This document shows, piece after piece, positions 25,405-36,817 of a stretch of DNA of 64,000 nt. The position numbers were made by a program, and so were the translations under genes. The stretch is taken from positions 1,756,501 through 1,820,500 of the forward strand of contig CM041534.1 of the NCBI GenBank assembly GCA_023238725.1, written 5' to 3'. Numbering within the stretch: the stretch's first letter is position 1; every line of letters begins with the position of its first letter. The notes below the pieces were generated by a model, which was not told the origin of the DNA, ran no database searches, and worked only from the letters and a program-made list of their open reading frames with translations. Source of the stretch: Scortum barcoo (Eukaryota > Chordata > Actinopteri > Centrarchiformes > Terapontidae).

Positions 25405-25455
25405 TGTGTGTCTTGTGTGTGAGTGTGTGTGTGTGTGTGTGTGTAATGTGTGTGT
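25405..25455. repeat. (GT)n microsatellite
   Basis: This is an interrupted GT run of about 50 bp followed by a run of ten A residues. It lies in intron sequence. Confidence 0.9.
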
Positions 25456-26613
25456 AAAAAAAAAAGGTATATGAAATGAAAATGTTTAAACGCACTATAT
25501 AAAATTAATTATTCAATCTGTAATTAAATCCTATTGGTACTCATATAGACCCTTAGATAGATACGCATATTGTGATATATTTTTCTGCTTAAGCAATCCA
25601 GTTTATGGTTATAAATAGGAAATTAAATTTAAAACTTACAGTGACTTACGGTATGACAGCATCATCTGCAACTATTTTGTTTAAGGAAGAGCTTAACAAA
25701 ACTTCTAACTTTCAAATAAACTGCAGACTGTTGTTTTTGCTTTTTTATCATTAAACACCCATCAGGAGATAAATAAATTAGTCATGTCATGTTACAGTCA
25801 CATTAGATGCATGTCAGGTGATCAGATGTGTTTCAGTATAACACAGATGCTGATGCTCTCATGTTATTTGAGAAACTGAAAGCTTTGATGTCAGTTTCAA
25901 CCATAAAGGTACTATACAGCTGGGACTACAGTAGAAAATGTACAGCACAGTGTGTTCCTGGCTGCATTGAAGGAAATGTGGATATTCCCATATGGTGTGT
26001 TTGTCAATCTGCAACATAATGTCATACTTATACTATTCCATCTGTAAGCTAATCATGATTTATAACTGGTGACTGGTAAAAGTAAGAGCAGGTTGATTTT
26101 AAATGGAGAGAAGTGCATCATTTGATTCTCACACAGCATGGCTTATATTTGCAACATTGCCCAGTCAGCCTGAACATTAAATGACTGTCAGTGTCATATG
26201 AATACACTCAAGAAACTGAAAGAAGCAGGATAACCACCATCAGAATGGAATATTATCTCATTTTCGCCTGCTTTCTCCTCCTTTCCATGTCCAGTCTCTT
26301 CCACTCCACATCATGCCTGCTGTCTTCTCCTGCCTGCAGTCATGTTTTCACACAACAGATTTCAAGGTTTGTGCCAAATTAAAATGTAATGCATCCTGCA
26401 GTGCACCAAGAGACTATCTGGCAGCATACTTTAAAAATATCCTACAATTTCTTCAGGCAGGTGGAGACATGTGCAGCTAGACAATTCAAACAAAAACTAT
26501 TCTTTTCAATCTTTCCTCTGTATCTTAATCACACCCTTGGAATTTACACGTGTACTCTGTATGGTGATTGATTGTTGTTCTTTTCGTTGTGTACAAGCTA
26601 GCACACTATTTTA

Positions 26614-26810
26614 GTCTGTGCCACAAACTGTGGTGCTGTTAGTTGTGTATTTCTGAGAACCAAATGTTGGTCAGACTCAGTAGAAAAATGGACTCTAGGT
26701 CTGACCTTGTGTGCCTTCAATGGATAGTGGTACTCCTGCTGCCTGCAGGAGTGCCGTATCTGTAATGACTTGGGCAACCACTTCATGCAAGTCAGTACAG
26801 AGGGTTCAGT
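26614..26810. repeat. Flanking module, copy A (related to 30512-30704)
   Basis: About 195 bp from AGTCTGTGCC to GTCAGTACAG matches the segment at 30.5 kb at roughly four bases in five by eye. Shared runs include TTTCTGAGAACCAAA, CAGTAGAAAAATG, TCTGACCTTGT and ACCACTTCATG. Here 177 bp separate its end from the MITE; in copy B the MITE follows at once. I do not recognise the module as a known element. Confidence 0.85.
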
Positions 26811-26987
26811 AATTATAATATATGGCTATACAGTGCAACGTCCATAGAAAGTAATGACATTTTACACAACTGCAATAGTATGCCATAAAAACACTGTTCC
26901 TTCATTGTGATCTAATTTTAACAGACTTTTTTGTGCAAACTTCAGCCAAATCTCTGTGCTGCTTTCACAATTAAAAATAACCTTAAA

Positions 26988-27575
26988 TGGCCCTTTTCCA
27001 CTAGTACCTACACGGCTCGGCTCGCCTCGACTCGACTCGACGACTTTGACTCGATTCGACTCAGTTTCGGTCGTTTTCCATTACAATAGAGTACCACCTC
27101 AGCGTGGGTGGGGTCACCGTGGCAACGCGGCCGAAACTCCAGCTTATCCGACGTCATTTGTTATGCGACACAAACATGAAACGACTACATGGAGCAATGG
27201 AGGCCACCAGACAAAGAAATGTCTGCACCAAGGCGTCGTTGCTGTTCGCTGGGTTGATTTCTGTGCAGCCATCTCTGATCATCATGTAGTTGTTGTTATT
27301 GCGTTTTAAAAATGGCGCGGTTGACTCTTATGAACTTATGAACGAGTCGCTCTCCCGACGCATCTAGTGACGTCAGGCCCTGGCCAATCAGTGGCCTGCC
27401 GCCCTGCCGACGTCACATTTTCGGCTCGACTCAGCTCGCTTGGAACCCCGGCCGAGTAGGGTACTACGAAAGTACCTGGTACCAGGTACTAACAACACGT
27501 AATGGAAACGCCGTACAAACCGAGGTTAGTCGTCGAGTCGAGTCGAGCCGAGTGGGTACTAGTGGAAAAGGGGCA
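26988..27575. mobile_element. Non-autonomous DNA transposon (MITE), copy A, with both termini
   Basis: The ends are imperfect inverted repeats: TGGCCCTTTTCCACTAGTAC on the left and, in reverse complement, TGCCCCTTTTCCACTAGTAC on the right. Arrays of TCGAC/CTCGG motifs follow inside each end, and an inner GTACCTGGTACCAGGTAC palindrome is present. The element is strikingly CpG-rich against an AT-rich intron. On the minus strand an ATG at 27272 opens MAAQKST, which resembles the start of the Myb/SANT-like accessory protein of PIF/Harbinger-type transposons. That would make it a deletion derivative of such an element. Flanking TAA and TAG are compatible with a decayed three-base duplication but do not prove the superfamily. 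Confidence 0.8.
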
Positions 27576-28992
27576 TTAGTGTACCATGGAGATATTTATT
27601 TCCATGCCAACCTTAAAGAACTGGAGGTTTATGAGAAGAGAGAAACATCCACAGTTCAAAACCTGTAAGGTAGCATGACAAGGGGAATTGACATGATTAT
27701 AAAGACAAGGAGGCCATTCCCCTTGTTAGGTATTTGATATTATCAGAGTGTAAGGTGATACCCTTATTTTGTTCACATCCTGTTCGTCTGAACCTAGTAT
27801 CAGAAAGGGCACCAGGAAGATCTACTCATAATCTTCCACAATGAGGATGTCACTGACAGGTCACAGAAGAAGAGAGATGAGTATCGCACATTCATCCAAC
27901 AAAAAGAGACTTTAACAGAACATCAGTATATTCCCAAGATAGATACAAAGTATCAGGTTTAAGCCTCCTATAAGCAGTGAGTTTGGATTCACTCATGAGT
28001 GTTTTGTTCATGTTATATCCTATAAAGGTCATGCTAATGATCCCCCATGTAATCTGAACTTCCAATATTAAAAATACACTCCTTTCATGCTGTAAGAGAA
28101 GCTTTAGCCTTGACATGCTAAGTACAACTGAGGGCCCAAAAATGGGATAAATCAATGGAATGGGAATGGGATATATCACATGATATTACTACATTCTCAG
28201 CTTATCAAGAGAGGCCTGCAGTTAATTGTGTAAAACCACAGATTTATAGTGAGTGTAATCTCTGCAATGGATCAAAATCCAGTGGCCAAAAAAGAATTCG
28301 CAAATATCAGTGCCTTTATGTTAAACAGTTTAATCATGATACTTCCTAACTGTAATGTGTTACAAGTTTTAGTGCATCATTTTGAAAAATCTTCTGGTTT
28401 TACAGGTACAGTTATTCATTTGGCAGATATGCAAATGAATGGTTTTGATGCAAGGATGATGAAAGGAAGTTAAAGACTGAATTGAGAACAAGAAAACAAG
28501 TACACACTAAAACTAGTAGATGGAACCTTGCCAATGTATTTGGTCAAGCTTAATTTTAAGTAGGTTAAAATGGAAAAAAACAAAAACAAAATTCTAATTT
28601 CATGAAAATCTGGCAACGACTACAGTAGAAAGATTGGAGACCATTTATCCATGTTTGCAGTAAATTCTGCATGACTGATGGTATTACATTTTGGTTTTTA
28701 ACTGTATTTTCCCTGCACATCCTCTTTGCTGCCACCCCCTGCTCCAGTAAGTGCATCACTGATTTAGCAGGGTTAGACAAGTTCCTATCAGGTTTGTTTT
28801 GATCTGCTGATGTGTACCATGGCACTGCCTTCACTCTGAATCCACAGATACTCTGCTACCTGCCATTGAGGATTTTAGTCTAACACGACTTTCTGTCTGA
28901 TGTGGACTGTTGATATTTAATTGAGGGCGCTGTATGGACGCCACTGATGTTTGGAAGGTTGGCAGTCCAGACATATGCTAATGCGGCAGCAT

Positions 28993-29088
28993 GTATAAAA
29001 ACAACTAATCTATCATCCAAACCGTTCTGTGTGTGGGAGCTACATTACTACAGTGCGTATAAAAACAACTAATCTATCAGTCCAAACC
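28993..29088. repeat. Pair of 31-32 bp direct repeats with 64 bp period
   Basis: A unit beginning GTATAAAAACAACTAATCTA occurs at 28993-29023 and again at 29057-29088, differing only by an extra G. Similarity continues loosely into TGTGTGTGGG/TGTGTGGGG. This is a local tandem duplication, possibly inside an unrecognised repeat. Confidence 0.85.
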
Positions 29089-30511
29089 TGTGTGGGGTAC
29101 GGAGATTTAAGCTTCCCCAGCCTCATTATCAAGGAGTTTGAGGAGGGGTGATCAGTGGAAAGCTGCAAAATCTGTGGAGGTGACGATACAAACTTCTGTA
29201 TTTTAACATCTAGTTGTAAGTTCAATGCATTTACATACATTTAAGTATACTGGATTCAGTTGTTTTTTTCCAGTCAGCTGATTTCTTAAAAAGTCATGTA
29301 AACGAGAAACCCCTACTCTGGTTAAGGGATTAAGGAAAAGTGATTTTCTCCTGGAGGTTGCCTGTTTCTGTGCAATATGTCTGGTAACCAGGTGTGTAAT
29401 TGACTGTTTTTTAGTGTGTATGTGTGTGACAAAAGACTGCAGACAAAGAAAACAACAGCTGATGGTTAAAAGGACAGATCATGACACACAGTGATGTGTC
29501 CATGTATTCAAAACACCTCAGACTAAGTCTGACTGAAGCTGTAAGTAACACAAAGTACTAGGTCATGAGTCTGTTTGCTTCACCTGCTGAACATTTGAAT
29601 TTCTCAATTCAGAAACATTTAGTCTGTGAGGAAAAGCTCTGCGCTGTCTGCCTGTGAGCCTGTCTGTCTGTCTGGCCTGTCATTGGTCTAAAGCAGACAA
29701 CCACTCACACACACAGACACACAGACCAGTCATGGAGCAGCATCTTGTAAATACCTGCCCTCAGCCTGGGTGGATGCATTTTTTAAATTCTGGAAAACAA
29801 TGTGACCCCCAAAATTAGTGAGCCAAGTACCACTATGATCATGTATGAACTTATTTTACCTCAGCAATACAGGCAGTTTCCACACTACGCTGATTTTGAT
29901 CATAGCACACTGATGATACTTCCTTAACAAATATATTGCTTATATAGTATATATATATTTAAAATATTCTTGTTATAATTATATGTTTTTAGTAGAAAAT
30001 GGCACTATTTATCACATTCAACACATGAGGTTTATGAAATTACTCGACAAGGCTAAATAAACATGCTTTAAAAGTGTTTTTTTTATTGTGTCTTAGATGG
30101 AAACAGCCAAAATCACAAAATGTAATGAAAATTGGGTGGCTTTACAAATTTTATATGAATAATCACTGGATATCCATCTCCCACTAATCCCACTCTGTTG
30201 CACTACTTGTAGCACTGTCTGAAAGAGAGGCTGCAACTAAGAATTTCTTGATCAATCAGTCAATCATTTGGTCCATTAAAGATCAGAAAACTGTATAAAA
30301 AACAAAAAACAAACAAAAAAAACCAACACAACATACTAATCATAAAGCTGCCATTAGTCATTGTGTATTGTGTATTGTTTGTAGAATACAATGATGACAG
30401 GGACAGGGCTACCAGAAACACTTCATATCATAACTACAACCCTGTACACATCCACAGACAGTACAGATGACTGAATATACCTACTGTATATATATGAGCT
30501 GACCTTCTTAT

Positions 30512-30704
30512 AAGTCTGTGCCAAAAAAAGTAAAAGTATATATGCTGATGGCTGTACATTTCTGAGAACCAAATTTTGGTAGAGTCAGTAGAAAAATGTA
30601 TTCCGGATCTGACCTTGTATGCCTTCAATGCTCAATGTCTGCTGCCAGAAGGAGTGCTGTATCTGTAATGACTCAGGTAACCACTTCATGGAAGCCAATA
30701 CAGC
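30512..30704. repeat. Flanking module, copy B (related to 26614-26810)
   Basis: This is the same module as at 26.6 kb, in the same orientation. It ends AATACAG exactly where MITE copy B begins, inside the MITE's interior sequence GCCGAAACTCC. Relative to copy A, about 315 bp (the spacer plus the left MITE terminus) are absent. Confidence 0.85.
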
Positions 30705-31135
30705 CGAAACTCCAGCGACGTCATTTGTTATGTGCGACACAAACACGAAACGACTACAGAGCAATGGAGGCCACCAGACAAAGAAATGTCTGCACCTCGT
30801 CGTTGCTCTCCGCGGGGTTGATTTCTGTGCAGCCATCTCTGATCGTGTTCGTTGTTGTTATTGCGTTTTAAAAATGGCGCGGTTGACTCTCTACTTGAAC
30901 GAGTTGTCGCTCTCCCGACGCATCTAGTCTAGTGACGCTCAGGCCCTGGCCAATCAGTGGCCTGCCGTCTGCCGACGTCACATTTTCGGCCTCGACTCAG
31001 CTCGCTTGGAACCCCCCGGCCGAGTAGGTACTAGAAAAGTACCTGGTACCAGGTACTAACACGTAATGGAAACGCGTACAAACCGAGGCGAGTCGAGTCG
31101 AGTCGAGCCGAGTAGGTACTAGTGGAAAAGGGGCA
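30703..31135. mobile_element. MITE copy B, left terminus missing
   Basis: The segment starts at GCCGAAACTCCAGC and runs to the right terminal repeat ending GGAAAAGGGGCA. It is largely identical to copy A over about 430 bp, with several small indels. The minus-strand ATG at 30836 gives MAAQKSTPRRAT followed by a frame that would read EVQTFL if one base were added. That resembles the Myb-like accessory ORF of Harbinger-type transposons. The left terminus is lost, so this copy could not be mobilised as it stands. Confidence 0.8.
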
Positions 31136-32204
31136 AAAGACAATTCTGATGAATGAAATCAACATATGTTGTTCCAGTGAGAACAAACAATTATTCTGAC
31201 CCTGGTGGCTTTTTCACATGCTGTGGAAAAACCAAGCTGCCAGCAGCAGGAGCAGTCATGTCTGTTGGGTATTTGTTGTTGAGTTTCATGTATTTTATAG
31301 GTTCATCTAGTAACAGACAATAAAAACTAGCTAAGGCTATAAATGCTTTGGAGTGTGGCATCAGTTTTTGCTACATGTTCCTATACAAATAAACATCTAT
31401 ATATTTAACATATAACACATAGAAAAAATATAAACCATATAAAATGAGTTATTAGAAACCTTTTAGCCATTTTAATATCAGCTAGTTCACCCTAAATCAT
31501 CAGTTTTGTCACTATCACTATCTTTGAAAGTATCCTTTTTTAAATCCATTAAACACTGCAAGTTTCTTAGGGGACACTGGACATTGTACAAAAGGAAATG
31601 AGCTGTTTTAAAGCAGCTGTGAGTAAATGTTTTTTCTCTGTTTTGCAGGCGAACCACACCATTCAAACCCTGTTGATAATTAAAAACTGCCTTTAAGCCT
31701 TAGATTTCTGTTGACAGAGAAGAACAGAGTGTTTGCTTTGTACTGGATCTTTTTAATCTGGTGGAGCTAAGCATATTTCTGCTCTTTGGGCCTATAATGT
31801 ACAACTCTGACAGTCCTCACATTTTAATGTGTTGAGTTTAATACTTTTTTTGACTGTGAAAATATTAGTTCATTGAAGGCAGAGCAAGTAGGCCTCACAT
31901 CCTGCATGCTGCTATTAGCTGCAGGTTACAAACCACAGCCCAGAGTTCGACAACCAATAAACGTTATGAACACAGCAAAACAAAATAGTCCATGTAGAGG
32001 GCAGACACACACTTCATAATAAGGGATGACTGAGAGGGATTATCTTTGTATTTTTTGAGTCTTTACTTTGTTTTTAAGGAAAATCCTACTTGTTATACTT
32101 GTTATAACTTTTCAAAACAACTTTCAAACAAAACAACACAGCAAACAAATTATATGCCATAGAGCAAATTTTACAAAGTAACAAGTGTTCCCTGAGGAAG
32201 TCAT

Positions 32205-32310
32205 TCTGTGTTTAATGACTGTATGGCATAGAGAATAAAGGACTTCCTGTTAATGTTCCGGTTGGCCCTTGGGATCCTAAATTGACGGCCAGATGGGAGC
32301 AGCTCAAATA
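32205..32310 (-). mobile_element. Fossil LINE fragment, C-terminal end of ORF2
   Basis: In one minus-strand frame this reads LLPSGRQFRIPRANRNINRK followed by SFILYAIQSLN. This is the usual C-terminal LLPSGRR-R-P then SFIP-AI-LLN pattern of Rex1/L2/CR1-like LINEs. It lies downstream, in the element's own orientation, of the RT remnant at 32.5-32.7 kb, so the two probably belong to one decayed insertion. Confidence 0.65.
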
Positions 32311-32443
32311 GTAGTGGGTCATTTTATTTTCTAAAAGTTTAGCCTTTCTGTCTACACCTGTTGAAATATATTGCAAGACTGTTGTTGTTCCTTGTCAATC
32401 ACCTTTCCTGCAACGTTTTGTAACGCTTGTTTCAGATTTTAAG

Positions 32444-32464
32444 AGATAAGATAAGATAAGATAA
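32444..32464. repeat. (GATAA)n simple repeat
   Basis: Four GATAA units occur in a row. In the opposite orientation (TTATC)n is a common LINE 3' tail in fish, so this may mark the end of the adjacent RT fragment. Confidence 0.85.
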
Positions 32465-32496
32465 CCCTATCTGTGTGCCAGTTCACATGTAGCACT

Positions 32497-32710
32497 TCAA
32501 AACAGCAGTGGTGACAGCACACAGCTTTGTGGTGCCTCTGTGCTTAAAACAAGCTCATCTAAGTCGCCCCTGTTCATTAAAAGTCTCTGAGGCCGGTCAG
32601 TTAGAGAGCTTCTAATCCCGTGAATGAGACCGTCATTCACATCCATCTTAAAAATTCAAGTGTCAATTTGCATAGTGTTAAAAGCAGAGCCAGAATCAAC
32701 ACAAGCAAGT
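32497..32710 (-). pseudogene. Fossil LINE reverse transcriptase fragment
   Basis: The minus strand translates, with one stop near the start, to VDSGSAFNTMQ, MDVNDGLIHGIRSSLTDRPQ, RLLMNRGDLDE and LSTEAPQSCVLSPLLF. These correspond to the RT blocks normally written D-SAFNT-Q, WI-SFLTDRPQRV and LSTGAPQGCVLSPLLF. The downstream FADD block is missing. The segment was found by reading the DNA, because stops make it too short for an ordinary ORF cut-off. It is clearly dead. It probably belongs with the C-terminal piece at 32.2-32.3 kb. Confidence 0.8.
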
Positions 32711-35224
32711 GATTTTGGTTGTTGTGCTTTTGGCCATTCTTCTGCTTAAGTGCTTTGCCCGCAGTAATGTTAAGTGTGTGATATTCTGTCAGTAAGGTTA
32801 AGGTTGTTGGTGGTCCTTTTTAGATATTGGTTTTCACTATGTCATGTTAATTTGCCTTTATTTTACATTGTTATGATGCTATTCTGATGTTAATGCTTGT
32901 ATTGTCTTGTGGTTTTCTCAGATCATTAAGGAGTCCATCCCAATATCCATTTTACCTTTGTATTTTTTCCAGAATGACACCGTCTATATGAGCTGAGCAT
33001 CCACAACCAATTCTTAATGCAGAAGCAGAGCACTATGAGTTGCTTATGAAATATACTACGTATGACAAAGTAACTGTAGATCAGTGGAGAAAGTGACATG
33101 ATTAAATGCTTTATTGAATAATTATTGTGGTTGCTTCCATTACTTTGCTCTATTCCTCACTATTAACATATCATAGCTGGATAAGTATCCATATCATGAT
33201 GCTTCAACCACCATATTTCACAGTAGCCAGGGCAGTGTTCCTCAGGAGATATTGTGCTTTTAACACAGACTGCTTTGAAAGTAGTAGTAGTGGTAGAAGT
33301 CGTCGTTAATTTAGGACTAGATTTCTGTCCTCTGCGTTTGTGTGGATGGAGGAGTCACCCTTTTAATGCAGTAATATACAATATAGCAAAACATAATTCT
33401 ACATTATCTACCATTAGCTCGTGCATCAAAACTGACAATAGTAAAACAAACAAGGCCTGTACCAGGTCATACAACATGGCAGGGTTTTGTTGCCATAAAC
33501 TCTTTGACTTATGTTCATTAGCTGAAAATTGATTTAATGACTTAAATGAATTAAATGAAATTAAATTAAAAACCAATTAAATTGCCTTTAAAAATTAACA
33601 TTGAGTTTCCTCCACAACTGTAACACAATCAAGATTAGACTAGTTTTACTTAAATTATTGAATTGAAAACTACAGTATGTAGTGATGCATTATTAAATTA
33701 CATTCATTAAAGTCATACTGACGACTAGGAGCTAATGCTTCTCTGCTCTGCAGTTTCTGTTTAAAAGATAGATATGGGTTGAGCCTGTGCAAAGGACTAG
33801 CTTCCTGTCCAGAGGGGTGTATGGCTAAGCTGCTTCATGCCTCAAAAACAGGAGATAATCTTCTTAGCAATGGGCCCCATCAGCTCAAACACGGCTTACT
33901 TTTAAGACTAAACGGACTGACTACCCACCAGATGAGTGTATCATTGTTCGGTTTTGACCCTGTTTCATCTAAAGAAAACAACTCAGTAAAATCAGGTGGA
34001 GTGATTAGAATGCTTACACGTCCTAAAATTAGGCCTCAATACAAATTACAGGATGGAATGTAAAATGTCTCAGAGCAAATCATTAATAGTACACACAGTG
34101 CTGTTAAATATAAAACATCCACCCAGGACTGATTTGAACGAAAGCCAAGGAAGCTGCTTCAACATCTCTGCATGCGCTGATCCTGTGAACACGACCATTT
34201 CACAAAACAGGAAAATAAAAACGGTGCGGGCTGGGCCAAACAGCCACCTCAGTAGGTGAAACGCTGAAAGGAGAAACCCCCACCAGCCTCTGGAAAGAAG
34301 GAGCACTTTTAAATGTGTTACACAAGCAAAGCTTACAGGGCTTACTCTCCAATTTCAGTTATCCTAATGTTGTGGAATATTTCAAATGCCTCATTACTTG
34401 CATTTTGCAAGAAAGAGAGAAGCCTCTCTCTAGTCTATAATGAGCCCTGAAGCTTATGAGACCAATGTGCATTGAATTGAAAGGACCAACGCATTTTCTA
34501 TTCTTCTTCTCTTTATGGCAGAGAAAGGCTTGGGACCTAATCAGAAAAACACAGAGCCACATCATTACACTTGACGAAACTAAAGAGGATAATCCTGTAG
34601 TCCGTTTAGGGTATTTTATAATTGAATTGCATTACTCTAGCCTTCTAACATATCACAGTGCACTGGCAGTCTGGGCAAAAGATGCCATATGTTTTCAGAG
34701 TTCCTCTCAAACAGATGTCCTCAAATGGACATAAGAATCGAGGAGCTTCCAACTGGAGCAGATTCATAAAACACTTGCATGCAGAGGCTGCCCATGGCAT
34801 GGACCCATGTAGGCAGCACTGCTGAGAAGGCTAAAAGGATTAATGCAGTCTTCATCGTAACCTGCACTTTAAGCCATAAACAGTGTTACTTTTTATCAAA
34901 TAAGTCTAGTACCAATTCCTGGCATATTTGGTCATTTCTAGTAGTTAAAAGAAGGTCAAATGGATTTGTAGAACTGAAGAAACCTTTCAGATAAGAGGGG
35001 AAATGTCTTCAAGAACCTCTAGCAAGTCCAGTTGACTGTTCAGAGAATTAATTTTTTTTTAATCCAAAATTATTATAAAGCATGCAGCCTTTTTTTCTTT
35101 GAGCTCTCTATCCAGATACTTAAACAGTTCATCGTGTGAATTCAGATAAACATTCAGGGCATCAGGACACCAAAAAGGCATCAAACTGTACAACCACTGT
35201 ACTGTGTGTGTGCCATTCATAATA

Positions 35225-36817
35225 CACTGCTCACAAAAATTAAAGGAAGCACTTTAAAGAAACACATTAGATACATCAGATCTCAATATGAAGTTGGATA
35301 TCTATACAAATAACAACAGGGCAATGTCTTAGGAACAAAAGGATGCCAAGTCTTTTAATGGAAATAAAAGTTTTCAGCCTACAGAGGGCTCAATTGTGTA
35401 GACACCCTAAAATCAGAGTGAAATGAAGATGTGGCAGGCTAGTCCATTTTTTCAAAAACTTAATTTCTGCAACTCAAAATGCTTTTCAGTATCTTGTGTG
35501 GCCCCCACAAGCTTGTATGCATGCTTGACAACGTCGCGGCATGCTCCTAATGAGACGACGGATGGTGTCTTGTGGCATTTCCTCCCAGATCTGTGTGAGG
35601 GCATCCCTGAGCTGTTGTACAGTCTGAGGAGCAACTTGGCGGCGCCTAATGGACCGAAACATAATGTCCCACACATGTTCTATTGGGTTTAAGTCAGGGG
35701 ATCGTGAAGGCCATTCAATTGTTTCAATTCCTTCATCCTCCTAGGTACTGCCTGCATACTCTTGCCACATGAGGCCGGGCATTGTCGTGCATTAGGAGGA
35801 AACCAGGACCTACTGCACCAGCGTAGGGTCTGACAATGGGCTGAAGGATTTCATCTCGATACCTTATGGCAGTCAGAGAACCATTTCCTAGGCAGTAGAG
35901 GTCTGTGCGTCCCTCCATGGATATGCCTCCCCAGACTATCACTGACCCACCACCAAACCTGTCATGTTGAACGACGTTGCAGGCAGCATAACGTTCTTCT
36001 TGTCTTCTCCAGACTCTTTCACGTACGTCTATCACAGGTGCTCAGGGTGAACCTGCTCTCGTCTGTGAAAAGTACAGGGCGCCAGTGGTGGACTTGCCAA
36101 TTCTGGTGTTCTTCAGCAAATGTCAGTTGAGCTCCATGGTGCTGGGCAGTGAGCACAGGGCCCACTACAGGACGTCGGGCCCTCAGGCCACCTTCATGAA
36201 GTCTGTTCCTGATTGTTTGGGTAGAGACATTCACACCAGTGGCCCTCTGGAGGTCATTCTGTAGGGCACGAGCAGTGCTCAGCCTGTTCCGCCTTGCACA
36301 AAGGAGCAGGTATCGGTCTTGCTGATGGCTTGAGGACCTTCTACGGCCCTGTCCAGCTCTCCGAGAATAACCACCAGTCTCCTGAAATCTCCTCCATGTT
36401 CTGGAGATTGTGCTGGGAGACACATTAAACCTTCTTGCTGCAGCACGTGTGGATGTGCCATCCTGGAGAAGTTGGACAACCTGTGCAACTTCTGTAGGGT
36501 TAAGGAATCGCCTCATACTGCCTAGTAGAGATAATTACTCAAGCCAAAACCAGCACGACTAGTGAAAAATCAGCCAAAAAAGATCAAGAGGGAGAAACTT
36601 GAAATGACCTCCACATGTAAAACCAGTCCTGTTTTGAGGGTTTTCTAATTGTTGCCACTGTGGTGCACCTGTTGTTAATTCCATGAACACCAATACAGCT
36701 GAAAGTGATTAACGATGCCCTCAGCTGCTTAACCAACCAGAAAATTATCAGACAGGTTTAACTGATTTCATGCCAGGCCCAATAAAAAAAGTGTCCCTTT
36801 AATTTTTGTGAGCAGTG
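35225..36817 (-). mobile_element. Complete Tc1-like DNA transposon with terminal inverted repeats and TA flanks
   Basis: The left end begins CACTGCTCACAAAAATTAAA and the right end is its exact reverse complement over 22 bases (35225-35246 and 36796-36817). Both ends are flanked by TA (35223-35224 and 36818-36819), the target duplicated by Tc1/mariner elements. The total length of 1,593 bp and a single transposase gene fit an autonomous-size Tc1-like element. The transposase lies on the minus strand and is interrupted by two small insertions. The good preservation of both ends suggests the insertion is not very old. Confidence 0.93.
35486..36516 (-). pseudogene. Tc1-like DD34E transposase, two frameshifts
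   Basis: Translation starts MRRFLNPTEV at 36516. Residues 1-110 form two helix-turn-helix DNA-binding regions (AAARRFNVSPSTISRTWRRF, then STQTIRNRLHEGGLRARRP). The catalytic domain shows the first Asp in LFTDESRF (residue 152), the second in LMHDNARPH and the Glu in LNPIEHVW. There are 34 residues between the second Asp and the Glu, giving DD34E. A GGGS-VIVWGGIS block lies between. Near 36025 a four-base duplication (ACGT) shifts the frame after TCDRR. Near 35735 one extra base shifts it after CRQYLGG. The reading then continues to a natural stop after GGHTRY. All catalytic residues remain, but no full-length protein is possible from this copy. Confidence 0.92.

Noticed and set aside
26988..27575. 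CpG island promoter of an unknown gene
   Set aside because: The CpG density comes from the MITE's TCGAC arrays and is duplicated in the second MITE copy. No gene starts nearby.
28993..29088. CRISPR-like repeat-spacer unit
   Set aside because: There are only two units, in a vertebrate genome, with a partly similar spacer. It is a local duplication.
30596..30927. Plus-strand frames of 91 and 102 codons across the MITE
   Set aside because: They start in the flanking module, cross the MITE boundary and are the antisense of the Myb-like remnant.
33779..34063. 94-codon plus-strand frame
   Set aside because: No recognisable domain, no repeat match and no splice-site context that would make it an exon.
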